A stretch of DNA of 64,000 bases, taken from positions 1-64,000 of the forward strand of contig JAPYMA010000079.1 of NCBI GenBank assembly GCA_035041965.1, in the 5' to 3' direction. The notes under the pieces are model-generated. The model was not told the origin of the DNA. It saw only the letters and a program-made list of their open reading frames with translations, and made no database searches. The position numbers and the translations under genes are program-made. Shown piece after piece: positions 1-11,088 of the stretch; position 1 is the stretch's first letter, and every line of letters starts with the position of its first letter. This DNA comes from Anisakis pegreffii (taxonomy: Eukaryota > Nematoda > Chromadorea > Rhabditida > Anisakidae).

Positions 1-1976
1 TTTTTTTTGGTTTTCTTCTGAGAAATCGGACGGAAGAATTCGCTATGATGGCGCTTAGAAATCGGGTAGTGACACATTTTGCGGTCAGAACACAAGAATG
101 GCAACAACTAGTGAGCTTATTCATATTTCGTTGCGTACAGTGCCTCATTCCAACTCGATTGATGCCAAATTTGTGATACTTTAAAAAACAAATCCATTGG
201 CCGAAAATCCTGAAATGACGATTTTCGCGGTTTTTAGGTTTCTGTTGGTGGATCGGAGTTCTCCTTGTGATATTGTTGTTCAGACAGACAAAGCCATCTT
301 AAAACCGTTCTGAGCGTCTCAAAATATTTATGCTAAGCTGAGATATGATATGTCGAAATTGCGGATTTTGAGATAGTAAGGGGTTATTAGGTAAGGATTT
401 TTGTGAGATTTTTAGCGGAGAAGTTTTTTGCTCCTTTTTCGATAATTTTGATATTTTATTTCCATGTAATACCACACAAGTTATTACTATTCATCTTTAT
501 TTATTAAAAATCTTTCATAATACTCATTTACATCATTACTGTTTACAACATTACTTTCATAATATATTGTAGCATTTTTTCAAATGCATAATAACCATCA
601 CGAATTATTTCAAATTAAACATACACAATTTAGACCCACAACAATAAAAAATACCAATAAGCATTGCATGAAAACATGATAGTATTATGAAAAATCTGTA
701 ACTAAAAGCAAATATCATAGAAAATAAAACAAAAGGTAATGGAACATAATGATACTTCATAATGAATGTAAGTCGAAGTAATTACAATTTGATTCAATTG
801 AAAGAAAGAAATAAAGAAAGATTAAATCATACTAATGGAAAGATCTGCGATTAATTGAATTAAATTGGAAGAATTAACTGAATTAAAAAGATGTAATATT
901 GAGATTAATGATTTAATTGGCAGAATAAATGAATCTGAAGATCGAGTTAATTCAATTAAACATTTAAATAAGCTGAATGACGTTCCGAGTCAACCGGAGA
1001 AACCGGATGACTGCAAACCTCTGTACGTGCATAGTTATAATGCAATCACGATATCCTCATATCCCGGATATCGTGATTGCATTACAACTATGCACATACA
1101 AACATCGTTAATATTATTAACACACATAAACGTCATTAATATAAAAAATCACATACAAAAATTAAAAATACATATTAATGTTGATATTACAAATTGATCT
1201 GATTATCATAGAATTGATCGGATTGATTGATTGAACTGATCTGATATTGAAGTATGATTGAATTGATCTGACTGGTTGTGAATTTGATTGTGATTATTGA
1301 TACTTTACTGTTTTCATTATCATCGTTATCATTGTTGATGCATTCATTTTTGGCCGAATACCTGGAAAACGGTTTTGTTTTGTTTGTGTTCTTTGTGCTC
1401 TCATGTTCACTGAAGTTGTTTGTATTGTAAATGAGAGAGATATCGGGTGGAATGAATATTTATTTTTAACGTTCATATTATTACCCACCATATAATGAAA
1501 CAACCATCTTACCGTTACCACCATAATAATTACATATAATCGTATACGAACATAAATGCGAACACATTACATTACACATTTAATTTCGTCACTCTGTGGT
1601 AATTAATCAAAGATTCCTTGAAAATGTTCGAGTCCTGTTCGGTTTCGATCTTAACCACAAATAATGAACCATCTTATCGATACCACCATATAGACAGTTC
1701 ATTAAAAATGCCGCAATTACTGAATATAATGTCACCATCTGAAAATATTCATTCGATGTTCAGTTCATACCATTAGCCAATTGATTGGACCTTTCGAATA
1801 ATTTGTAGTTTCAATTCAACACTCAATTTTTCAAGCATACATCTTTATCACCACATTTTTTGGTTTTGAATTAACATAGCAATTTGGTAAGCCTTTCAGC
1901 AATTATTCATCTTCTTTCAGTTGTATTCCAGTAAAAGGGATATTTCTTTTTCCGTGATTGATTACTGATTCACCTG
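1..1976. other. AT-rich intergenic stretch, no supported gene
   Basis: No gene is supported here. An open stretch at about 865-1050 (plus) reads like a charged coiled peptide, but it has no clear splice acceptor and runs into a long inverted repeat at 1027-1095, so I do not call it a gene. Around 1195-1275 there are short degenerate direct repeats built on TTGATCTGATT. The right end carries the 3' flank of the acyltransferase gene. Confidence 0.5.
1027..1095. repeat. 30-bp inverted repeat, 9-nt loop
   Basis: The arms at 1027-1056 and 1066-1095 are complementary over 30 bp with a single mismatch. They are separated by only 9 nt. The RNA of either strand would form a long hairpin. No flanking target duplication was found, so the origin is unknown. 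Confidence 0.9.
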
Positions 1977-4396
1977 CTATGGATACAAAACAAACGAAAT
2001 ACGACAAAAGCTTTGAAACTGAAGTGAGCAGGTGAATTTTTATACGAGAACAGTTGAAAATTTGTGTGATAGTTCTGAATAAGAGAATTGAGAAGGAAGA
2101 AATATGGCAGGGATCAGGGAACAAGATGAGATGTTCTGACCTGCACGAGTCTAATAAAGGTGAGATGGAATAAATAAGTGGACACAACGACCATCCAAAA
2201 CCAAAACGAGAACATTTTCGCAATCCGATGTCGTGGTTCATCACCTTCCTAAACATTCTGTTTGTAAATATACAAACACATTTATCTATGTATCATCGCT
2301 TCAGTGCATCCAACCGAGCAACTCAGATCTCGTTAAACTTCAATCAACCTACGTACATCCCACACGAACTTTTCGCCCTCTGATGAGAATTGCCTCTGTA
2401 AAGGTGGCATCGAATAGTATTTGGCCAATTTTGCGTCTTTCAGCACCCATAACCTGCAAGTGATCAGGCTCTACTCCAAGCGATCAAACGGAAATAATCT
2501 GGCCGATAGAACCTATTCGATTTCGAGGAGATGTAATTAGAAGAGTGCTGAATGAGTGCATAAAATCATTTGGAGTAACTGCACGAGTGGAAGTAAAGGC
2601 TGTAACTATAAGGCACTGAATAAGACTGAATTTATGGAATGTATATTTTGAAGCACGAAGAATGAACTGCTCAAGGATCATTGTCAAATTTTATAATCAA
2701 TTGTCTATTATACGAAGGTTTGGAGTAATCAAAGAAGAATGATGCGATTCAGATGAAGTCTTCATTGTTGTGAAAAAAGATTAAGACATTAGAAATGTGT
2801 TGGTGCACGCTACCGATTGAGCCATTCAGCAATAGCGCTGTCAGTTTTCGGTACGTGCGCAATATCTATCCGCCTTATGTCGAAGTGCACTCTTTCAGGA
2901 GCTTCACTCTTGAGCACCAAATCGATCTCGGATTGCACCACATTGATAGGATAAGCAACCGTTACATCATAAATACAACCTATATAGTTACCTGCAAACT
3001 TTTTTTCAGTTCTTTGATGTTTAATATTGTGGCTGATGATGGCGTTTTAAGGCCAAAACGTGCTACGGTACTTTCGTGCTTGCTGTGCATTATTTCGGTT
3101 AATTACCACTGGTTACCTTGTTATCATCACTTTATTATTTCATTATTATTATCATAATTATAATTATTACTATTATCCGAATCATTTTTCTGAGTTTTTG
3201 ATTGCATTTGAGAGAGAAGATCCCTTCAAAGCAGTTCAATCAAACGAAGACTCTAACGTTGTCGCATTCTGTTGATCAGATGTGTAAAGCCAGCCACTCG
3301 AGGATATATAACATAATCCAGTTGCTTCAAGCCTTTCTTTTTCGCATATTCATCACTTTTACGTGTTGTCCAAGCACTCTTGTCAGTACCTTCAGGGAAT
3401 AAAAGAATCTGTAAGGAGGGTGTCGCTTATTGAAGATGTTTTACAGTGAATTGTGCATATTCATTTGAATTCACTTCAATTCAGTTGTAATAACTCTCGA
3501 ATGAACATTTAGCAAACAGCTCACTTGATAATTGCGTCTCATATCAATGTAATAGTCAATCGCATCAGTCAATCGCCTTCTATCCTCATCCACTTGCCGT
3601 CGCATGAATATAAAATGAGTCGCGGCCATTCCAAATCCTGCATTCATCAACACACTATCAAAAATCTCGACACCAGATTATCAAAACCGAAACAGTCACA
3701 AATCAAATGTGAATACACAAAACCTGCTCCAGGAATTTTTCTTAGCTCTTCTTTCAACGCTATTTTACTGGTACTAATCAGCCACGGATTAATCTTGTAG
3801 AGTGCCACCCAAAAGTACATCCAATCGATTCGTGTTCGATGGTTCATGATCACTATGGCTGGTTTATGCATATCTATTGAATCACCAGTCACTTTGAATT
3901 TCACACCAAATAAGTGCTCCAATAATGTCTGGAAATATGATTTTTCACATATGTTCTTCAAGAATTTATTCTTTGACTGCAATTCGTTCATCTACATCAC
4001 ATGGAAGTATTACTTCAAAAATGCCTTCTGTGATGTTAACGATGCCTAATAATGAAGCGGATATGTTAACAATATACGAAATTAGATGTACAAAATTGGA
4101 TATATAAGCGGATACACCAAATCGGATCAGATGAAGCGGATATGCCTAATGTTAATGATTCGATCGGTTGCCTAACAAATGAAACGGGTCTGAAACGAAC
4201 AGAAACCTACCACGGGAACGATCATCCAAAAGCTGACGGCCCGATCTAGCACGGCTCTCCATGTCTGTGCTGTACCGAACAACAACAGCGGCAACAACAG
4301 CGTGATTATATAAGCGCCGAATAATGAGGTGCTCAAAACTATCAGACCGAATAAAGGACCAATTAAAGGCCGTATCAACCGATTGATGAGAAACAT
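1977..4396 (-). CDS. Lysocardiolipin/1-acyl-glycerophosphate acyltransferase (LCLAT1/ACL-8 type), 8 exons
   Basis: Predicted membrane acyltransferase of the LPLAT/PlsC superfamily. It moves an acyl chain from acyl-CoA to a lysophospholipid, in the branch that remodels lysocardiolipin or phosphatidylinositol. Exons (minus): 4396-4211, 3928-3724, 3637-3525, 3408-3258, 2991-2814, 2453-2357, 2248-2141, 2018-1977. All junction phases agree, giving about 359 aa. Residues 1-40 are hydrophobic. The catalytic box NHRTRID is at residues 91-97 and the substrate box LLFPEGTD at 170-177. Later motifs VAGFTHLINR and YDVTVAYP match LCLAT1-type enzymes, and a hydrophobic segment (FSFWFWMVVVSTYLF) lies near the C-terminus. 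The last exon is least certain: reading through the 2141 donor instead gives a stop at 2114. Confidence 0.9.
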
Positions 4397-6059
4397 CTAA
4401 GTGCCTTCCGAAATGCTACTAACTCAAATCTTTTTCCTGATTCAGAGGTGTGTTTAGAGAGGCGAGCAATTGAGTTAGTGCACAAATACATTGTGTGTTG
4501 TGGTTGATCACTGTCACAATCGATGAACTATCAATGTCACCGTGCAACAACATCATGCACTAAAACGACACATGCATGTGCACTAATAACCCAAATTATC
4601 GATTTGTTGTCATGAAGTTTATTTATCCGATTGTTGTGTATCGCTATTCTCAGATAGATGAGCATCTAAATTGTGTTCGGTATGCATGATGCCTGCCTGT
4701 CATGTGATCAGAGAGGTAGGTGTTGCTTGCTCATTATTCAACAATAAGTGCAATCTTGTCATTCTGATTCATCACCATTCAGCACTCACTGGTGCGTTGT
4801 TTCGATAAAATTGAACATATTGTGTCACATCGATTGAAGGTTTCTTCAATAAATTCATTTCATTTTAACTTAAAATAGAACTCCTTCTAGCCAGTGGATA
4901 TGAGATGCTAGCGGGAGGTAGGCTGAATAAGATATAATCAGCAGAACGAACTAGATTTCACAAGTGAAAGGATTTCGATAATTCGTAAACAGTAGACAGT
5001 CGTTACCACCATTAATATATTATGTGCACTCGCAGCTGACTGTATGCATGAACTGCGAGATGCTGGAGACGGTTATTAGGTTACTGTAAGTCATGAGGCA
5101 TTCTAAACGTATTTATTAGATTGGTGGGTTTGCTTCTGTGCTTTGCGAAAGAACATTTTAAAAATATCTCGAGTGATATGAATGAAGTGTGAATAATAAC
5201 AATAATAAAACACCATTGTTTCTGGCTTTAACTCTACTTAAACACCTCATTATATTTCGATACCATTGCATAAAGAGGATTGTTGTGTTAAGAGAAAAAT
5301 TTCTTATGGTGCTTCGGGATTGCGGTTGCAATTCACCAGTAGTCTGTTATGTGGATTGCCGTAGAATAAGTCATAAACAAGACGTGTGATTTCATTTTAA
5401 AATATCTCACCTTCCAAAAATTTTTGTTGATATTTTTTGATAGCTCAAAAGGTCTGATAAGATAGATCTCCTTCGAAAAGCTGTGGCAAATATTTTCTAT
5501 GGTGCTCAAGGATTTTCTGTCAGATTTTCTAGGCAAATCCTCTTGTTATATACAAGAATTAACTGACGTCTGTACTAAATTTGAATGGCATTAAATTTAA
5601 TTGTGTACTTTTTGGCTTTCGACGGATTGACATGAATGAATGAAGTTCAGCTTGATCCAACTCATCCCTTGATGATGCATCTTTATTATGTCTCTCAAAA
5701 AACGGATATGTCATGAAGACATTCAAATCACATGAACCATTATCTATGCATTGGCGATCTCTCAGCACTATATCACTCGTTGTGAACTTTGCATTCGTTA
5801 CAACTTACCATACTTTCTCACTTCGCCTTCAAATAACGCCAATAAGAAATTAATGTGAATGTTAATTTTAGAAGTGGAAGTGCAAACAATATCACCGAAA
5901 GGGGTATAAGAATTGTTGTGTAATGTGAGGAGTAATTTACGATTTTGCTTGTGTGTTGTACGTGAAAAGAATTTGAAGTGGATGCTTTCTACTATTGTTT
6001 TAACGTCGTGTAATACCACTGGAGATACTGCAACAATTTTAAGAATTTGTTTGGTTCAG
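4397..6059. other. Intergenic region between divergent genes
   Basis: This lies between the acyltransferase start (minus) and the otubain start (plus), so it should hold both promoters. I see no clear TATA box. The one coding-like segment, on the minus strand at 5559-5900, is listed separately. Confidence 0.5.
5559..5900 (-). CDS. Possible small two-exon gene fragment (weak)
   Basis: I do not recognise a family. A minus-strand segment ending at a stop at 5559 reads as polar, non-repetitive protein (for example DRQCIDNGSCDLNVF and ASSRDELDQAELHSFM). It starts after a TAG at about 5768. A second open segment just upstream ends in a GTAAGT donor, and the phases of the two fit. The implied intron is only about 41 nt, which is short even for a nematode, and no start codon is evident. 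It may be chance open frame in the otubain 5' flank. Confidence 0.25.
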
Positions 6060-8056
6060 ATGTCGTCAGCAGTCAATGAGGGAAATGCTAAATGTGAGCA
6101 AAATGATGACCAGAATCTCGCAGATCAGTTGAACAAGGACGAGGAGGCACTCTACGAGAAGGTCAATCGGCAGACTGAAGAAATCGAGAATGAGGTTCAT
6201 TTCATTTGTCATTTCACTATCATTTTTTTTGATTTCCATTGATATTTCGTCAGAATCACCTTGTTGTATTGACGTTAAACTCTACCACTGAACGTTAATC
6301 GTTTAAAAAATTCATAATTCGATGCGATCAGCATCGCATATCAGCTCACCTAGACAATGAAATATTCAGATTAAACGAAACCAGCCGTTAATTGGCAAGA
6401 AGTTGCCCATATCAATTCTTGTCGAAACGTATGATGCAAACGAAAGTTCAGAATTCCATCAGAAAGCTAAGGTAAAACTTTTCTAAATTTCTAAACAGTT
6501 GCTTAAAACTATCGTTAGGTTGTAACCTTAATCCTCGTAGTCACGGTCTTGATTGTCGTTATTTTCACTGTTATTTTCTCCAAAAAAATCCACAAATCTG
6601 TCCTGTTTTTTGCATTTTACACTCACAATTTCTTGAAGCGTTTGAGGAATGACGTTGAGAAATACTGTAATAGAGGGTTTAAATTGTATGGTTATGTATC
6701 AATCAATTTTGCAGAGATCTTGATATCATTATATCTTTAGGAGTTGGCCGACTCATATAAGAGTTTACGTCGTATTCGAGGTGACGGAAATTGCTTCTAC
6801 CGCGCATTACTTTGCGCTGAGTTCGAGTCACTGTTTCGTGATCAAAATGAATTGAAAAGGTGATGATGCTTCAATGATTTATCTCAGCGCTTTTCTACTG
6901 CCCATCCACAGTATTGCCCAGTGTCTTCCAGTTGTCAAACCGCATGAAAATTTTCTGTTTGAATGAAATGTCTAATTGTAAACAAATTTGAATGGAACGT
7001 TGCAGGTTTACAGAAGTCTGTAAGGGTTGGCGGAACCGTTTGCTGAAGCTTGGTTTCCCTGAATTCACAACAGGTGATTTCTGTGATTGGGTGAGTTTGT
7101 GTTCTTATTTTCTCAATTGCTGAGTATTTCAAAGCATTTTATTAGCTGAACTGAACCGTCTCCCAGTGTATTCCACTAGGTGACAATCGATTAGGTTGTG
7201 ACGGTATCTAAGTTTTCCTTTTGTACTGATTGTGAGTCGGAGTGGTATTGTTGGTTGAACTAATCTAATCGTTTGCTGTGATGAGTTTTAATTTGATCAG
7301 TTCGATGAACTCTTGGATGAAATCGCAACTGGAAAACGAACCGAACGAAAAACACTTGGCGCATTGAATGATGACGGTCCATCAAATTATTACGTTACTT
7401 TCCTCAGGTTCATTTCTTTTTGAGTTTTTCATGTAAATTTTTGAACTGATAACCGAACTGTGTGTAAAGAGTGATTGTAACGGGTGCTTTGAGTTTAAGG
7501 TTGATAACATCGGGATATCTGCGTGAGAATGCGCCGCTGTATGAAGGATTCGTTGAAGGTGGTCGAAGTATGGAACAGTTTTGTCGTGATGAAATTGAGC
7601 CGATGTGGAGGGACTGTGATCATTTGGCTATTATTGCACTCACAAATGCGATCAGTTAGTTTTGTTTGTTTGCGGTTGATTGATAAACGTTATCGGCGGA
7701 TTTTGCATAAATTTCGATGCGAATTTTTTTGGAAGAGCATTAGAGTTGTGAAGAAATTATGATAGATGTTATGTAAACTTTCACCTTTGAAGAGAGTTCA
7801 TTGAGCCAATGATTACTTTATGATTTCATAGGCGCTGAATTGCGTACTGCAATTTTTGTAGATGTTAATGAGTTTAGGTTGTTTTGAAATTTTATTGAAA
7901 ATGAATCGTTTAGAAGTATCGATACGTATCGAATATATGGATCGATCTTCGGCACCGAATGGCGGTCGACATTACGATTTTGTCGTCGATTCCAGTCCGC
8001 CTCGATTGTTTTTCTTGTATCGTCCAGGACATTATGATATTTTATATAAAAACTAA
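6060..8056 (+). CDS. otub-1: Otubain deubiquitinase (OTUB1 family), 7 exons
   Basis: Cysteine protease of the OTU family that cleaves ubiquitin chains; OTUB1 relatives prefer Lys48 linkages and can also inhibit E2 enzymes. Exons: 6060-6194, 6370-6471, 6741-6859, 7006-7090, 7301-7407, 7500-7654, 7914-8056, all in phase, giving 281 aa (human OTUB1 is 271). The catalytic motif RGDGNCFYRA places Asp94 and Cys97, and the C-terminal YRPGHYDILY supplies His274, so the triad is intact. The N-terminus (about 45 aa) is acidic and probably disordered, like the E2-contacting tail of OTUB1. The start was chosen because TTCAG lies immediately before the ATG, as for a trans-spliced message. Confidence 0.95.
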
Positions 8057-9995
8057 GACTGCTTCTCCAATGTCTTAGAGTTCTATTTATTCATTCATCC
8101 ATCTCAGATCGTTTGCCTGTCCTGCACAAACAAAACCGTGTTAATTATTTTGCGTCATGTTATTGTGTCTTTCATTTGATTTGGGGACCTTTCTTATGTG
8201 TTTAGTAATGTAGTGAGTGATGCATGCAGTGTTATTCTATTGCATGTGCGCTTGATGTAATTTATTATTTCAACTTATTGTTGTCTGTTTCTTCATTTGC
8301 GTTTTTATTTTATGTTTTCGTCTTAGAATTACGTTCGATTTTTTGATCGTTTCTCACAGATATTATGAATAGTTTTGGTAATGCATGAGATGACTTGCAG
8401 GAGAGAGGCATTGTGGTATTAGCATGTAGTGGTTGCCTCTTCGTAGCTGGCGAATCCGCCATTCGTGTGCACGATGATCGGATTTATGTTTGTGTTGTTA
8501 TTTTGCCTTTTGACGTCTTATTTTTGTTTTCGTTCGATTCAGATGCATGGAAGTGGGTATGAATCATTTGTATTGTATCATTTTCATTGTGTGTTGTTCA
8601 CGAGATTGTTGCGCAATTCTCTGTGTTTATTTATTTATTTGTCGATAAGAAACTTTTGAATGTCGATAAAGTTGTCATTATCGTAACACAGTATCAATGA
8701 TGAAGTGGTGACCGTGCTAACGTTTTCAAGAGAACAGTAATGGAATAAGCTTATGAATATTGAATCTGGTGAAGAAGTAGCGGAGTAAATTAGGAAGACG
8801 GATCGTGAGCACTGAGTCTGAATTTGGTCCACTTAGATCCGTTTCAGAAGTTCCGGATAAATAGCTGAGTGTGTTTAAAGCGAATGAAAAATTCTTTTCA
8901 AAAAGTTGAAATTCTCCTCGGAAAATGCACTTCATTTCGAATACTGTCCAGTAATATAAGCACACTTAAGTGTACAGGTAGTCATTTGAGTAGGAGTACT
9001 GTAGGACAACGTCATGGATGATGTACTGTAATACAGGCTTGTTAAGAACCGACGAGAGGCATTCTTTCGTCAAACAGTACAATCATGATATCCCAGACTG
9101 AGCTCTATTGGAGAACACTGGGAATTGCCATATTTCAAAGGCTAAAACTGATGTGATTACATAAAAGCGTCGTGGATATGGATGTGAGATGTGCAAAAAT
9201 ACATTATGATCATTTCGAGTTTGCGATGTTCTTTGGTTAATCTGATGTCATGTTCACAGTGATGTTGCAAAATGCGAAACATTTTGCTGTCGAATGCGAA
9301 GCTGTCGGATGGATGACATATATCTTTGGCCTGATCTTCACTACCATAGAAAGTCTTCACTTGATTATCGCATTCCAACCAGGTTTCATCACTACTCACA
9401 CGTTCTTGATGCTTAATCAGATTTTAAGAATTGATATCCTCATCAATTTACCTCAATTCTCTCATTTTCATGATTCCCAATTGAAAAATTCTCCTTAAGT
9501 TTAGCAATAGTAACGAGCTTGGTGGGCTGTTACATTGTTTATGCTAACGTTGGGTCCTACAATGACAAATTTCTCAACGTACTCATCTGAACGACTGAAT
9601 GAACAATAGTGAAATGTTCGCATCGTTGAATATTTATTAAATTAGGTTAATTTCTGGCTTAGAATGAGATTTTCTTTAGTTGTTCCGTTTATTTCTTGAT
9701 GTGAATTATGAGATGGGGTCTAGAGAATCATCTGAGGCATTAGAATCTTCTGAGGAGCATTTGCTGTTAAGTATTAAAAGATTATATGCTTCTGAATTGT
9801 GAACGAACTGACAGCTCTTCTTGGGTAGTATCATAAAATTATTTGCATGAGAGGGAGCATTTTCCATATCCCTTTCGATTTCGTACTGCATTTGGGACTG
9901 TCGGATACAGATTTTATTGCAGTTGTTAACTGTTCAAAGCGTACGAATTGCTACAGATGCTTTTATTCGCCTGCACTACTTTTGTCCTTATCGAT
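8057..9995. other. Intergenic; 3' flank of otubain plus weak minus-strand open frames
   Basis: No gene is firmly supported. On the minus strand 9706-9890 is open after a CAG at about 9898 and ends in an acidic tail (SSEDSNASDDSLDPIS) before a stop, which looks coding. Segments at 9157-9399 and 8726-8965 (minus) are also open. I could not join these with consistent phase to each other or to the exon at 9996-10157. Confidence 0.4.
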
Positions 9996-10157
9996 TTATT
10001 TCAAAATATCGTCTGTCTTTTCACGCCGAGTGCGAATAGCACATTTTTTCATGAAATCTTCAGCTGTATCCACATGGATTAATTCTATATAGAGCAATTT
10101 GCCCAGTGTCTTAACCCAGTTTTCTTGTATCAAAAAAATTGATGTTGGTAGTTGAAA
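9996..10157 (-). CDS. Orphan terminal coding exon, unknown family
   Basis: After a TAACAG acceptor at 10158, the minus strand stays open for 53 codons in phase 0 to a TAA at 9996-9998. The peptide has no low complexity (QENWVKTLGKLLYIELIHVD, then AEDFMKKCAIRTRREKTDD), so it looks like a real last exon ending in a basic tail. I do not recognise the family. Its upstream exon was not found. That exon would have to lie across or beyond the L38 gene on the opposite strand, so either L38 sits in its intron or this is a gene remnant. Confidence 0.4.
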   Translation of the reverse strand, partial: FQLPTSIFLIQENWVKTLGKLLYIELIHVDTAEDFMKKCAIRTRREKTDDILK

Positions 10158-10254
10158 CTGTTACTGTGTGCTCATTTCGTGCTAATTTTACATTGATTTG
10201 TTGTGTTCGTTCTCTAGCTATTCAACACTATTTCAGGGAATATCACTATTCAGA

Positions 10255-10637
10255 ATGCCAAAGCAGATAACCGAAATTAAGGAGTTCTTGTTGACTGCAC
10301 GGCGAAAGGATGCCAAGTCAGTGAAGATTAAGAAGAATTCAGATAATGTCAAGTTCAAGGTTCGATGCAGCAAATACCTTTACACCCTTGTTATCCAGGT
10401 ATGATCTTTTTTGCCGTGCTCATTTCCTTCTGGCATCGTTCTTGTTTATTTTAGAGAAATTAGTGTAAAATTCTGAGTTAGTGGACGATTATGTTGATAT
10501 GTTTGAATGTTACCTTGATCTGTCTGATACATTATGTTTGAAAGATTCCGATGAATGCAAGTTTTCAGGATAAAGAAAAGGCCGAGAAGCTGAAGCAATC
10601 GTTACCTCCAGGTCTGCAAGTCAAAGAACTGAAATAA
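10255..10637 (+). CDS. rpl-38: 60S ribosomal protein L38 (eL38), 2 exons
   Basis: Small basic protein of the large ribosomal subunit. Exon 1 (10255-10398) and exon 2 (10569-10637) join in phase 0 to give 70 aa, the usual eL38 length. It begins [20 protein letters not shown] and ends [11 protein letters not shown], as in eukaryotic L38 proteins. The intron has GTATGA and TTTTCAG borders. A TTCAG sits one base before the start codon, which suggests trans-splicing. A pyrimidine-rich stretch lies upstream. Confidence 0.97.
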
Positions 10638-11088
10638 GTGCAGTACGCGTGATGGAAAGAAGGAGAATTTCATACTGTGTTGCTTGACTTCATTGTTGTT
10701 ATTGTTGTATTTCTTGATTGACGATGAAAATAAAATGACACTATTGTGTATTGTTCTTTTACAACACACTTCATGCATGCAAACACTTCTGAATGTTTTT
10801 CGTGTTCGTTCGTTCGGTTACAACGCAAATAATTGTTTATTAAATCGCAACGATAGTGAAACAGAATACAATCGAGTGGAAAACATGATTTTGACAGTCA
10901 CTCGGTATTATTCATACGAACAGAAATTTACTGCGAAATATCTACATTGGTGATCGAGGAGGCTGATTTATACGGAGTAATTTTATGTGAACGTTTAAAG
11001 AGTGAATAACAACAATCAGTTATTACAATACATCGAAATGCATCTCGTTAAAAAATGAGATCAGTAGAAATGTTCTCCACAAAAGTAA
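10638..11088. other. Gap between rpl-38 and the convergent channel gene
   Basis: This holds the L38 poly(A) signal and the 3' flank of the ligand-gated channel gene, which converges from the right. A plus-strand open frame at 10684-10953 lies in the 3' flank of L38 and shows no family signature. No gene is called. Confidence 0.5.
10729..10734 (+). terminator. Poly(A) signal AATAAA of rpl-38
   Basis: A canonical AATAAA lies about 90 nt after the L38 stop codon, where the 3' end of this short message is expected. Confidence 0.6.
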
